NCBI GenBank assembly: GCA_963932145.1 | Contig: OZ010571.1 | Span: 111,159,005-111,223,004 of the forward strand | Length of the DNA stretch: 64,000 bases | Reading direction: 5' to 3' | From: Acanthosepion lycidas | Lineage: Eukaryota; Mollusca; Cephalopoda; Sepiida; Sepiidae | Shown: positions 33,188 through 43,280 of the stretch, piece by piece | Layout of the letters: the number at the start of each line of letters is the position of its first letter | How positions within the stretch are numbered: the stretch's first letter is position 1 | Made by a program: the position numbers and the translations under genes | Notes under the pieces: generated by a model | Told to the model about the DNA's origin: nothing | Databases searched by the model: none | Seen by the model: only the letters and a program-made list of their open reading frames with translations

Positions 33188-34310
33188 CGAGGGCCGGCTG
33201 AAACGTTCATAGGCTGACCAATGTAGTCTCATTGAATGTGAATAAATGAGATTTATTTTTCAATATAGTCCCCTTGCTATTGAACTATTTCTTCTATTGG
33301 TGTGGCAATGTTTCGATCCTATTGGTGAAGAAGCTTTCATTCTGTTGATCAAAAAATCATCAAGAGTAGATATGACGCCATCATCTCTGTGATACTGGTT
33401 ACCAGTCAATTTTTTTTTAATATTAGGGAACAAATTATATTCAGATGCGGACAAATAAGGAGACTAAGGAGGTTTATAAACCAGTTCAAAACCACAGTCA
33501 CGCACAGAAACTACTGACACCAATGGTTTGTGTACTGGACCATTGTCCTTATGAATTCCGACTAATTCTGGCAGTTTTTTCTGGGTCGGGGTGGTCTTGA
33601 AGGCCATTCGTAACTGCCTCATCATGTTGACATAGTACTCAATATTGGTGGTGTGAACCCTTTTGAAGAGTGTCAATAAACATAATACCTTTTGCATCGC
33701 AAAAAAACAAAAAAACAAACTGGGGTCATCACAGTCTTTGCTGATGAAACGACCTTGATCTTGTTTGGAGCAAGTGAGTGAAAGATCCTTCCTGCATGGA
33801 ATCTCTCTTTGTCTCTGACTCAATGTGATGAATAAAACACTCACCTGGGGTTAGGAAACCTTCAAGTAAACCAGCTTTATCTACCTCAAACAATGTCAGG
33901 TTTTCCAGTAATTTGATCAGACTGGTGCGCATTTTATCAGGTTCCAGAAGACGTGGCACCCACCGAGCAGAAACCTTCGTCTTGTCAAGGTCTTTGTGCA
34001 GAATATTCTCAACTCTCACTTGATACGCTAATAGCTTAGGCTATTTCATTTATAAGCAATCACTTGTCATCTATCACTGTGGTGAACACAGTCAATGTTT
34101 TCCTTGGTAGCGACTGTTGCAGGACGCCGAAACCTTGGGTCATCATCAAGATTCTCTCTTCCCCTCTTAAATTCAGATGCCCACTTTTTCACTGTCGATA
34201 AAGCTGGACTTTCATCCTCTTATGTAGTCATCAATGCCAGCATGAATGTCCTTGAGACCTAAGCCCTTTTCTGCAGGTACTTAACACCACGGTGCCAAAT
34301 TTTATTCCAT
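33188..34310 (-). pseudogene. mariner transposase remnant with 3' terminus
   Basis: A nearly full-length but dead mariner-family transposase on the minus strand. From the N-terminus: 'KYLQKRA' near 34285, 'PALSTVKKWASEFKRGRE' near 34195, 'DDDPRFRRPATVATKEN' near 34120, 'VSARWVPRLL' near 33965, 'ETKRDSMQ' near 33805, 'HKDNGPVHK' near 33545 and 'SASEYNLFPNIKKKL' near 33430. The first catalytic site reads 'LTPGECFIHH', where the usual Asp-Glu pair has Gly at the Asp place. The last, normally SPDLAPSDY, reads 'SPYLSASEY', so the third Asp is Tyr. Stops and frameshifts. The low-coordinate end begins CGAGGGCCGGCTGAAACG after TA; no matching inverted end was found past 34310. Confidence 0.85.
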
Positions 34311-34589
34311 TTCCAAGATAAAGATACCAAAAATAATACATAACTAATTTTCTATAAATCTACACGCTTTTAAAGAAATGAATACAGAAAAAAAGATTCT
34401 TAATGATAACATGGGCAACGATATGATTCCCCAAGCATCGATATTAAAACAAATTCAAATCAGCTAGTGAGATTCAGAACAAAGGCCACGTAAAACTGGA
34501 GAGGAGCACTGACTAAAGGGGGACAATCGTTACCCCAGCTCAACCAAAGAACAGGTATATTCTCACTAAGAGTATACATATACATGTGG

Positions 34590-34700
34590 ATGCGCGGTGG
34601 TGTAACGGCTCGGAATGAGAAATCAGAGCGGAGATCGAATTCCTGTTGATTTCATTACATTCATTCCCGCGCAATTAACATTGGGAAAGGTATAAATCCA
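34590..34700 (+). repeat. SINE-like tRNA-derived segment
   Basis: Second copy of the unit at 22150-22245: 'GGATGCGCGGTGGTGTAACG', 'GCTCGGAATGAGAAATCAGA', 'GAGATCGAATTCCTG' and a shared tail 'aaaggtataaatccatttc' (there 'aaaggtataattccatctcc'). Confidence 0.65.
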
Positions 34701-35419
34701 TTTCTTTTTTTATTCAAATGTGAGTAAATAGCAGGACAGACTAGTCCCTAGAATCGTGGTTGGTAAGCAGTTTGGAAGGAAATCTTTGAATTAAAACAAC
34801 CCGAGAGATGGTGAGGTTTCTGTGAGGCTATTTTACCTAAGGAAAATGGAATATATGTGGTGACCCTAAAACTCTTACTAATTACGCGATACATTAGGAT
34901 CGTGATAGTTGATACATATCAACAGAGAAATATCTTATGACTTCATTTAGCGGAAGTATAATAAAGGATTTAAATGCAAATCCGCATGCACATAATGTAT
35001 AATGTAAATCTTGGCAGTTATTAAAAAAGAAAATTAAAGGAAATTTGAACCAGTCATGACAGTATTGTAAGCCAGTTCCTTGGAATTGAGATTCAAATCA
35101 AGGAAATGTGAAATACTGCTGATGCACGAAGGAAAGAGATTAGCAATAACAGATGGGATTCAATAAGACAAGCATGGAAATATCAGAAGTTTGAACAGGA
35201 AATAGAATTGTATGTGTATCGGAAACTAGAAACACATTCAATCGAACCGAATGAAATTTAGGAAGAGTCAGAAATGAATGCCTTAGAAGAAGAAGGAAAA
35301 CTCTGATGATTCAATAACAGAAACATGATAACAATTATAAATCCATTGTAAGATATTCGTGACTTATAAGAGAAGAACTGGTAAAGATAAATCAGTGAAT
35401 AAGTATATTAACGATGATA
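34701..35419. other. non-coding stretch
   Basis: Purine-rich from 35090 to 35320. A frame reading 'RWDSIRQAWKYQKFEQEIEL' near 35150 could be an old LINE scrap but is not assigned. Confidence 0.35.
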
Positions 35420-35520
35420 TTAGGTTGGTGCAAAAATAATGACGTAATAATGTCGTTTTTGTCGCATTTTTTAACGTCAAAAAACGACATTATTACGTCA
35501 TTATTTTTGCATCAACCTAA
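35420..35520. mobile_element. palindromic mariner MITE, copy 7 (long form)
   Basis: 101 bp, TA on both sides, one change in the right end ('GCATCAACCTAA'). Both TGACGTAA sites are intact. Confidence 0.95.
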
Positions 35521-35618
35521 TAAATAATGTCTTACACTCTAGGAAAGAGCTCGAATGTATGTATATGCCTAAGAGGAAGCAAGGGGATTCTTTTGTACTG
35601 AAGGACGTGTTGACATAA

Positions 35619-36042
35619 ATGAAGGTGAAGACGACACAATATAATGAAAAATTAGTTATTACCAATAAACAGCAAAAAAAAAAAAAAAAAAGCCAAGAAT
35701 ACAAATATTGAGTCGGTGCATAATTACTCGGCGTTTTAAAAAAAAAATTATTATGAAAAGATAAACATAAAATTTCAACAATAACGTTTTTAAATGATTA
35801 TTCCGGAGAGTATGATTATCGACACGCATTTTTATAACCTGAATATAAAATAATATTTTTATTAAAAAAAAGTAAACAAAACAGCAATATTTATTAACAA
35901 ATAACTCGCCTACAAAAACGCCTGTTAATTATGCACCAACCCAATATATAAATGTAAAGGTGAAGACAACACAATACAATTAAAATTTAGTTATTGCAAA
36001 AAAACAAAAACAAAAATAAACAGGGAAGAACCCAAATAATTT
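35619..36042. repeat. direct repeats bracketing a mariner-end element
   Basis: 'ggtgaagacgacacaatata' with 'ttagttatta' (35622-35670) recurs as 'ggtgaagacaacacaataca' with 'ttagttattg' (35956-36000). The pair brackets the 237-bp element, and both end in A-rich runs. Confidence 0.7.
35708..35944. mobile_element. 237-bp non-autonomous mariner element
   Basis: Left end TTGAGTCGGTGCATAATTAC and right end, read inverted, TTGGGTTGGTGCATAATTAA, match at most positions over about 30 bases. TA on both sides. The ends resemble the common MITE of this window (T-T-x-G-G-T-T-G-G-T-G-C) but the interior is unrelated AT-rich DNA with no coding. Confidence 0.85.
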
Positions 36043-36156
36043 TGATACTTGGTTGATTTAAAGATAACCAACATTTGTTGGCTTATTTTCATTATACTTA
36101 AATTAAAAAGGTAAATATTTTCTAGTTTAGAATTGAATTAATAGCTCAATATCAAC

Positions 36157-36883
36157 CCTATTTGAGTTGTCTCAATGGGTAAACACTGGCCCGGTTTAAT
36201 GTTGATTCAAGAGATAAACATTGAACGAGTTGAGAGTGAGTCAAGGGGTATAAATTGATTCGCTTAGATTTGGGACAAAAGTTAAACACTGGTCCGATTT
36301 AAAATTGAGCCAAAAGGGTAAACATTGATCCGGTTTAAAGCTGAGTCAATAGGTAAACATTGATGAGGTTGAGAGATGAGCCAAAAGTCAAACATTGATC
36401 CAGTTTATAATTGGGCCAAAGGATAAATACTGGTCCGGTTTAAAGTTGATTCAATAGATAAATATTCAACCGATTTTGATTTAAATAAAAGGGTAAAACC
36501 TGGTTCGGTTTAGAGTTGACCTAAAGGATAATAACTAACTCGGTTTAGAGGAGTAGAAAGGGTAAACACAGGCTCGGTTTAGATTTGAGCCAAGGGATAA
36601 ACACTGATATGGATTAGAGTTGAGTCTATACATAATTATTAGTCCGGTATAGAGTGGAGTAAAAAATGTAAACATTGGTTCATTTCAGACATGAGTCAAT
36701 AGATAGATATTGCTCCGTTTCAGAGTTGAGTCAAAACATTGATCCTGTTTAAAATTTTATCAATAGATAGACATTGGTCCGTTTCAGAGTTGAGTCAAAA
36801 TGTAAGAGTTGAGTGAAATGCTAAATATTCTGTCCGGTTTAGAGCCGAGTCAAAAGATAAAGATTGGTTCGGTTTAGAGGGAA
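36157..36883. repeat. ~37-bp minisatellite, about 19 diverged units
   Basis: Unit order: 'GTAAACATTGGTCCGGTTTA' then 'GAGTTGAGTCAAAAG'. Units vary in the first half ('aaacactggcccg', 'aaacattgatccg', 'agatattgctccg') but keep 'GGTTTAGAGTTGAGTC'-like cores. No frame stays open across it. Confidence 0.95.
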
Positions 36884-37360
36884 AATAACTCCCTAACGAG
36901 AAGCCAAACCTGGAAGTAAAATAACAGAAAAAAATATTAAAGAAAAGAAATTACAGTTGAGGCGTCGTAGATACTTTTACAAAAAAGAAAAGCAATTATT
37001 AATTGCAAAAACAGGACACATTTTATGAACTAGTTATATTAATGTTAAGATAAGAGAAAGGGAAATAGTAACTGTCAGGTTGTTATTCAAAAAATAAATG
37101 AATAGAGAATTTAGCTCCAAAACAAAATAATGCAGGTGAAAGTTGATCCACTGAAAATTGTAAAATCGACTGGAATTTAACTATAGAAATCAATAGCATA
37201 TGCATAAAACTGAATATGTTTTTGAAGAATAAAAAGAAAACATTGTCTGGAGCCACGAAATCAAGTCTAATAATCACAAAGAAAAAGATTTCTTTTTCGG
37301 TATCAGTTTTGGTTATAGAATAAAATACAAATAATAATAATAAACAAAATCATAATAATG
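36884..37360. other. non-coding stretch
   Basis: AT-rich, no gene recognised. Confidence 0.4.
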
Positions 37361-37692
37361 AATTTTAAGACCTGGAAATAGAAACTAAAAGTATGCAGCC
37401 TTTAAACAAAACCAACATTCAAATAATCACAAGAGCACCGGGAATAATTAAAAAGAATACTGATACACACATTTAAACCCCAGGAAACCCGCCTGAATCT
37501 GAAGAATAAAAGAAGACTACACATGAGCACAACTTGATCCTAAATTCTCAATAATTTTCTAAAAAAGACATTACTTTACCTCAGTCCTCATCTAAAAGTC
37601 TTCGTAACGGAATGTATTCAACAGTAAATCTGGAAGATTGGAAAATAAATAAATAGATAAATGAATAAATAAATAAATAATAATAATAATAA
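37361..37692 (+). pseudogene. RLE-type LINE 3' scrap with AT-rich tail
   Basis: Reads 'TNIQIITRAPGIIKKNTDTH' then 'TPGNPPESEE', resembling the 'VIPVVIGALG...GIPGSPCLKEIQ' block of the other copies. It ends in AAAT/AAT repeats at 37649-37692, where the next copy starts. Confidence 0.5.
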
Positions 37693-38697
37693 GGAGTTTC
37701 AAATGGCCGTAGAGATGCAACTACAGCACAATACACCGGCTGAAACTGCAAAATACTTAAAAAAGACAGCAAAGACGAATGCAACCGACCAGATACAGAA
37801 GCGATGGATAAAGATAAACCACTTCATGGCCAATACTCTGCCCGTACCAAACAAGCTGATGTAGACAAAACGCGTACCCATCAGTGGCTACGCAGTGCAG
37901 GGTTGAAAGGGGAAACTGAAGGTTTTATCCTTGCTGCGCAGGACCAATGCTTGCTAACTAGGAATTATCAAGCACATATACTAAAATATTGTGTCAGCCC
38001 AAAATGCAGATTCTGTGATAAATATCCAGAAACGATTGATCATCTTGTATCAAGTTGCACGATGTTGACACCCACTGAATATAAAACCCGACATGACAGA
38101 GTGGGCCAATATCTGCACTGGAAAATCCGTAACTTCTACGGGAAGGAAACTGAAAGAAACTGGTATGAACACCACCCAGATCCGGTTACGGAGATAGGAC
38201 ATCTTACAATTCTATGGGATTACACAATACACACTGACAGAACAATCAAGGCCAACCTCCCAGATATTGTTATTAAAGACCACAAACAAAAACGGTGCCT
38301 CCTTATTGATATGGCAGTCCCTGCTGACTGCAATGTATCTTTGAAGATATTTAAAAAGCTGTCAAAATACAAGGACCATGAAATAGAAATCTCGAAAATG
38401 TAGCATATGGGAACATCAAAAATCCCTGTTGTAGTTGGAGTCCTAGGACTGGTTGGAAAAGATTGCAGTAGACAAATTGAAGGAATTCCTGGAAGTCCAT
38501 GCCTCAAGGAGATACAAAAAATTGTTCTGACAAGTATGGCCGACACTTTACGAAGGGCTTTATCTATATAATTTTTGTTTTTTTTTGTCAGTGGAAAATG
38601 TCATGATGCCATTTCTAACCTTAGGTCCATGGGGGTGGGGACCCGGAAAGAAATGTGTAAACGCCAGAAATCAAAGAAAATAAATAATAATAATAAT
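37693..38697 (+). pseudogene. RLE-type LINE C-terminal domain, best copy
   Basis: The longest open frame in the window (37804-38403, 199 codons). 'PKCRFCDKYPETIDHLVSSC' at residues 67-85 is a C-x2-C-x8-H-x4-C knuckle of the R2/R4 kind. It is followed by the restriction-like nuclease: 'ILWDYTIHTDRTIKANLPDI' (136-155) and 'LLIDMAVPAD' (167-176), with the expected PD and later D. The frame ends at a TAG where the copy at 29100 has TGG (Trp), so a single nonsense change cuts off about 45 more matching residues ('KIPVVVGVLG', 'GIPGSPCLKEIQ'). The 5' half (37693-37803) is in the same frame family, and RT is absent. It starts after one (AAT)n and ends in another (38681-38697). Confidence 0.9.
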
Positions 38698-39452
38698 ATC
38701 TACGCCAGACGAGTAAAATAGAAAGCAACCAACTTGGTCAAATGAAATTACTAAACACTGGCAAATACCTAAAAGAACGAAAGCAGAAAATACATGAGTG
38801 GCTGAGGAGCACCGGGTTGAAAGCTGAGACAGAATACCTATTTATTTCAAATAATGATCAAAGTGTTGCAACCAGATCACATCACTCACATAATCAAGGA
38901 TGAAACAAACCCGAAATGCAGGATCCCCGGAAAATATGATGAAACTGTCGATCATATTATCTCAGGGCGTCTGGACCTAACCCAAAATAACGATATAACT
39001 ATCCTCTGGGGTACGCCAATTCAAACTGACAGGGAAATAAAAACCAACAGACCAGATATCATGAACGACAAGAAATTCAGGAAGTGTATGCTTATTGACA
39101 TAGCAGTACCATCTGAGAGAAACACTTCCATGAAAATTGTCCAAATACAAGGAACTGGAAATCGAGATTAACAGGATGTGGGGAATGAAGATGAGACCGT
39201 CGTACCAATCGTAATCAGGGATCTGGGCGTCGTGAGAAACATAATTAATAATTTTACTAACAGTGTTTCAAGTAATATCAACATACAAGTTGGACAGAAG
39301 ATCACTCTATTAGGAACATCCAATATACTAAGAAAAGTGCTATCAATTAAATGACAATTCTCCTATAGCGGCTCCTTGCCTCAGTTTGGACCCGTCTCTA
39401 CAGGATACAAAATAGGAAACATAAGATACACAAATAATAATAATAATAATAA
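38698..39452 (+). pseudogene. RLE-type LINE C-terminal remnant, diverged lineage
   Basis: Reads 'EWLRSTGLKAETE', a decayed knuckle, then 'ILWGTPIQTDREIKTNRPDI' and 'MLIDIAVPSE' (38998-39115), 'VPIVIRDLGVV' (39200-39235) and 'LLGTSNILRKVLSIK' (39308-39352). A deletion removes the segment between knuckle and nuclease. The 3' end is (AAT)n at 39434-39452. It begins at the (AAT)n tail of the previous copy. Confidence 0.8.
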
Positions 39453-40143
39453 GTGACATATTTGAAATAAATGGTCTAAGCAGCTTAATTTAGGCCATTT
39501 AAGCAAGTGGAGTAATGGGAAAGAAAACAGATGAGGAACTATCACACTATTGAAATAGCTAAATGCACCGTCACTTCTACTCCAACTGCTTCTTTTCTCG
39601 CAATTACCGCCTGAGGTATCCACTTCCGTTTACCTGCTTCCCTGAGGACTACAATCTTAAAAGATTTAAATGCAAGGTTAATTGCCATCTTCTACCTTAT
39701 TTAATTGCGTTTATCTTTTGTCCTTTCCTGAATCCTCCCAATACTCAATCTCTTCTCTCACTTTCACTTCGTGTAACTCCCCTGAGTACTTGTGCATTCC
39801 CGAGTTGCTTATGGTGAAATGATTAAGACACACATACAAAAAAAAGAAAAATTAATAAATTAATAAAACGACTAAAATCCTTTTCGATTTTGTGACGTAG
39901 ATGAATTATAGCACTTCAGGTAAAGTGACTAACTAAAGAGATACTCTCGACTGTGAAAGGTTGGTCCTTCGTCGGATCCTAACAAGGAAAACAATTTAAA
40001 TTACATTTTTAAAGACATTGGCAGTCGGCATAACCATCTAATCTAAGACAGGTGAACATGTAAGTGAACATATTAAAGTATATGAAATAATGTGTCAATA
40101 TTTCACCTTTCTGCAAGTCGTTTGTGAATTTGAAAGTAAAATA
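39453..40143. other. non-coding stretch
   Basis: Short frames on both strands at 39563-39817 and 39381-39623 have no motif. No repeat recognised. Confidence 0.35.
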
Positions 40144-40329
40144 CAGTGTAACCTGGATATAAGACACCCGGATATAAGAGAAACCCGGATATAAGAGAGA
40201 TTTTATCTGGTCCCAAATTAGAGCCTGTGTTAATTATATATAATAGACCAAACCCAGATATAAGAGAAACCCGGATATAAGAGACTTATTTTCCGGTCCC
40301 GACAACTCTCTTATATCCGGCTTACACTG
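40144..40329. mobile_element. pogo/Tigger-like MITE with internal repeats
   Basis: Ends CAGTGTAACCTGGATATAAG and, inverted, CAGTGTAAGCCGGATATAAG, with TA on both sides (40142-40143, 40330-40331). The subterminal phrase 'CCCGGATATAAGAGA' is repeated four or five times, mostly in direct orientation. CAGT ends with TA duplication are typical of pogo-like elements. No coding. Confidence 0.9.
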
Positions 40330-40331
40330 TA

Positions 40332-41425
40332 GTAGAAAAATATAAGAAGTTTTATTGAAATGAAAATAACAGATGTATTCCCAAACATTTGCTTCGCTTG
40401 AAGGAAAATGCTACATGTTTGGATTGTTCGGTGACAATTGAACATACTCAAAGCAAAAGGATCTTTGAACTCGAAACGAAGACCGAGTCATGTTCTGATG
40501 TTTTGAGCTAACTTGCTGTCACGTGATTTCGCGGAATTCATATCTTATTATCCGCTTGTGCTTATCAATCCAACGTGTCGGCGATTCGGAGTATCTTAGG
40601 CGTCAATTCGAGCGGAGAATTAATTGGCGTGGGCGGTGTAGAAAATCAAGATTGAGTAGGGCTATCCCCACATTTTTTCATTAGGCATCATTGAAAAACA
40701 CTGCTAAGATCACAGGCCACCCATTGTTCACATAAATCTGGGACGAAAACAGTAGAGGTGGCCTGGCGTCCAGTGTTTGCCCGGTGAGTGTCTACACTGG
40801 CCACGTATATGTCATTAATCAAGGCACACGATTAATAATCACGATTCATGTAAATGCAAGTCAACAAGTTTTCATCTTTGCACCTTTTTCTTCACTTTCA
40901 TTCTTCTCTTCTTTCGACATAATTTCTTCGATTTTTTTAATTCTAAAATTTTCTATTGTTGTATGTCGGTCAATGTTTTCGATATCTTTTGCTTTTTTTG
41001 GGGGTGTGAAGAGTAAGGCAATTTTCACTGAAACTTTTACTGATTTGTCATTATTTTTTCTTTTTTTTTTTTTTCACTCATTCCTTCAGTCATTCTGCTC
41101 GCTTTCAATTCGCTTATTTCCAGCCTGTTATCTAATTTTTTAGACTTTTCTCTTTTTCTCGCTCTTATTCTCTTACTCTTCTTTCTTTCTTCCTCTTCCA
41201 TCCTTCAATTTTCCTTTTTGACTCCTCTTTTTTCGCCAACCTATTCTCTTTACACTTGTCTACGTCTTTTTTTTTTTATTTCCAAAACAGATTCAATGTT
41301 TCCTATTTTATTGACTGATCCGTTTTCTATAACTTATCAACCCTTTGCAGATTAATGTCAGGAAATATTTTTCGATTGTAATAATATATTATGGAGGTAA
41401 TAATGGTTTAGTGATACAAGTCTTT
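40332..41425. other. non-coding stretch, pyrimidine-rich from 40890
   Basis: A plus-strand frame of 119 codons (40784-41143) is mostly Phe/Ser from T-rich DNA and is not taken as a gene. Confidence 0.4.
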
Positions 41426-41463
41426 AAAGGTAATGATACACCTATGGGTGTATCATTACCTTT
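41426..41463. repeat. perfect 17-bp-arm foldback
   Basis: AAAGGTAATGATACACC (41426-41442) and its exact complement (41447-41463) around a 4-base loop 'tatg'. Confidence 0.9.
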
Positions 41464-41587
41464 CTCATGGGTATTTGCGCATAAGTGAATATAGCGAAAT
41501 GAACGGGGATTGAAATACTGCTCACCAATTATCAATTCCGAGCTAATTTCCATTACACCACCCGCACATCCAAGTTTACAACATCTA

Positions 41588-41688
41588 TTAGGTTGGAGCA
41601 AAAATAATGATGTAATAATGTCGTTTTTGACGTATTTTTTAACGTCAAAAAACGACATTATTATGTCATTATTTTTGCACCAACCTAA
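41588..41688. mobile_element. palindromic mariner MITE, copy 8 (long form)
   Basis: 101 bp with TA on both sides. Left end 'GGTTGGAGC' has one change. The inner site is TGATGTAA / TTATGTCA, changed in the same way on both arms. Confidence 0.95.
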
Positions 41689-42379
41689 TAATATTCCTAA
41701 GCAGTCACCCATCCAGTTACTGATTCGACGTTGGTGTTTCAATCTTATGTGGTCGTAAACCCTCAATATGTTCTGCTTTTACTTCTCTCTAACATGTGGA
41801 TGTATTTTTCATCTTTTGATTATTTTAAATGTTCTTTTTTAATTTTCATTTTTGTGCGATTATGTCATTCAGTTGCTTCCAATTCGTTTTTCTAATCGAT
41901 CTCCAGCGTTTATCTTCTGATCCACTTCTTATCATTGGAATGTATTTAATGTATAGTTCTTTTGCTAATCCTCTCTTATTACAGCGTATCTCTTTATATA
42001 TGTAAATTAGCATGATAATTTAAACGTTTAATTCCTGTCACAATTCCACACAACAATCAAGATCTGAGATTTTTCGAGTTTTAGCTGGAGATTCCACAAT
42101 ATGAAAACTAATTCACTTGTTTTTCACAATTTGTAAAGACGCCATGACCGTTCAGGATGCAGGTGATCATGGCTCTCCACATATCCTTTTTCTATTATTT
42201 GAAAATTGCCACGCCTGCATTGAAATTATATTTGTATCTGCACGGTTTGATATACAGAATGTTTCTTCTTTTAGGCTTTTTGCCACCGACTGCTAGATAT
42301 TCTCGGGATACTCTACTATTTAAGTAGTGGGAAATACTTTTATGACTTTCTTAAGTGGGAAATGAACGCAATAGTCTAG
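41689..42379. other. non-coding stretch
   Basis: No gene recognised. Confidence 0.4.
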
Positions 42380-42440
42380 GCTTAGATTTGAACACGGCTA
42401 ACCAATTCCTCTTTTCACGCTGATATCCCTTATGCTACTA
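42380..42440 (-). repeat. degenerate tRNA-like segment
   Basis: Minus strand has 'AATTGGTTAGCCGTGTTCAA' with a B-box-like 'GTGTTCAAATCTAAG' after 'GGGATATCAGCG'. Weak. Confidence 0.3.
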
Positions 42441-42629
42441 GTACACCCTTGTTATTACTCATTCGAAAAATTGAGCATTCTTTAGGGAAAATCCTTAAAT
42501 GCTTGATTTAACATTAAACCTAATCAAATAGTCTAATGTAAATGAGTTGATGACTTGTTTTAACACATGATTATTACATAAAAGTTAATATAATTTTTTT
42601 TAAAAAAGTGCTTGTAAATTATCATACTT

Positions 42630-42870
42630 CAAAGGTCGGAACGGAAGTTTCCACCAATGGAATGAACGTCAACTATTCCTTGACCAAGATGAGCCTTCAC
42701 CATCTGAAGTTTAACATGGTGAGGGATGGGTCCCGCCTGGACTACTTGACCAAAATAAGCTGAGCATAGTTAAATCCCTCTGCAGGCTTCAATCCCGGTA
42801 TGTGGAGGAAACTGGTCACTTTGTCAGCTACGCAGCCACTCTACGACCATACCAGATCCTGGGACTGATG
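42630..42870 (+). repeat. SINE- or LINE-3'-end-like segment with trinucleotide tail
   Basis: GC-richer block containing the B-box-like 'GGCTTCAATCCCGG' (42785). It ends 'CCAGATCCTGGGACTGATGATG' directly in a long GAT/CAT tract, a form typical of short-tailed retroposons. Family not assigned. Confidence 0.45.
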
Positions 42871-43098
42871 ATGATGATTATGATGATGATGATCATCATC
42901 ATCATCGTCATCATCATCGCCACCATCATCAACATCATCATCATTGCCACCATCATCAACATCATCATCGTCATCATCATCGCCACCATCATCATCGTCG
43001 TCATCATCATCGCCACCATCATCATCGTCGTCATCATCATCGCCACCATCATCAACATCATCATCGTCATCATCATCGTCATCATAATCATCATCATA
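42866..43098. repeat. long ATC/ACC trinucleotide tract
   Basis: About 75 units of CAT variants arranged in a higher-order pattern, such as 'CATCATCATCGCCACCATC' repeated several times with CGT and AAC variants. It is open in several frames as poly-Ile or poly-Met, without meaning. Confidence 0.95.
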
Positions 43099-43280
43099 CT
43101 TCTTTATTTGGAATTATTTCAAATGGCATCCCTTATTTCCGGTATTTGTTTTCACATTTTTTGGAGTTTGTTTTCTTTTTATATGATTCCGTTTTCTTGT
43201 TTTTATTATTTTTTATTTTTTAAGGTTGAGTAGATTTTTAGTTAAAATTCAAATATCAAATCTTGAAAACTTTGAATTTT

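Noticed and set aside
33464-34019. Host gene on the minus strand
   Set aside because: The residues match mariner transposase in order, with lost catalytic residues.
37804-38403. Host nuclease gene
   Set aside because: The knuckle plus restriction-like nuclease order, sister copies nearby and the (AAT)n tail mark it as a LINE end.
40784-41143. 119-codon plus-strand frame
   Set aside because: T-rich low-complexity composition and no motif.
42802-43233. 143-codon plus-strand frame, mostly Ile
   Set aside because: It is a reading of the CAT-type trinucleotide tract; composition is set by the repeat.
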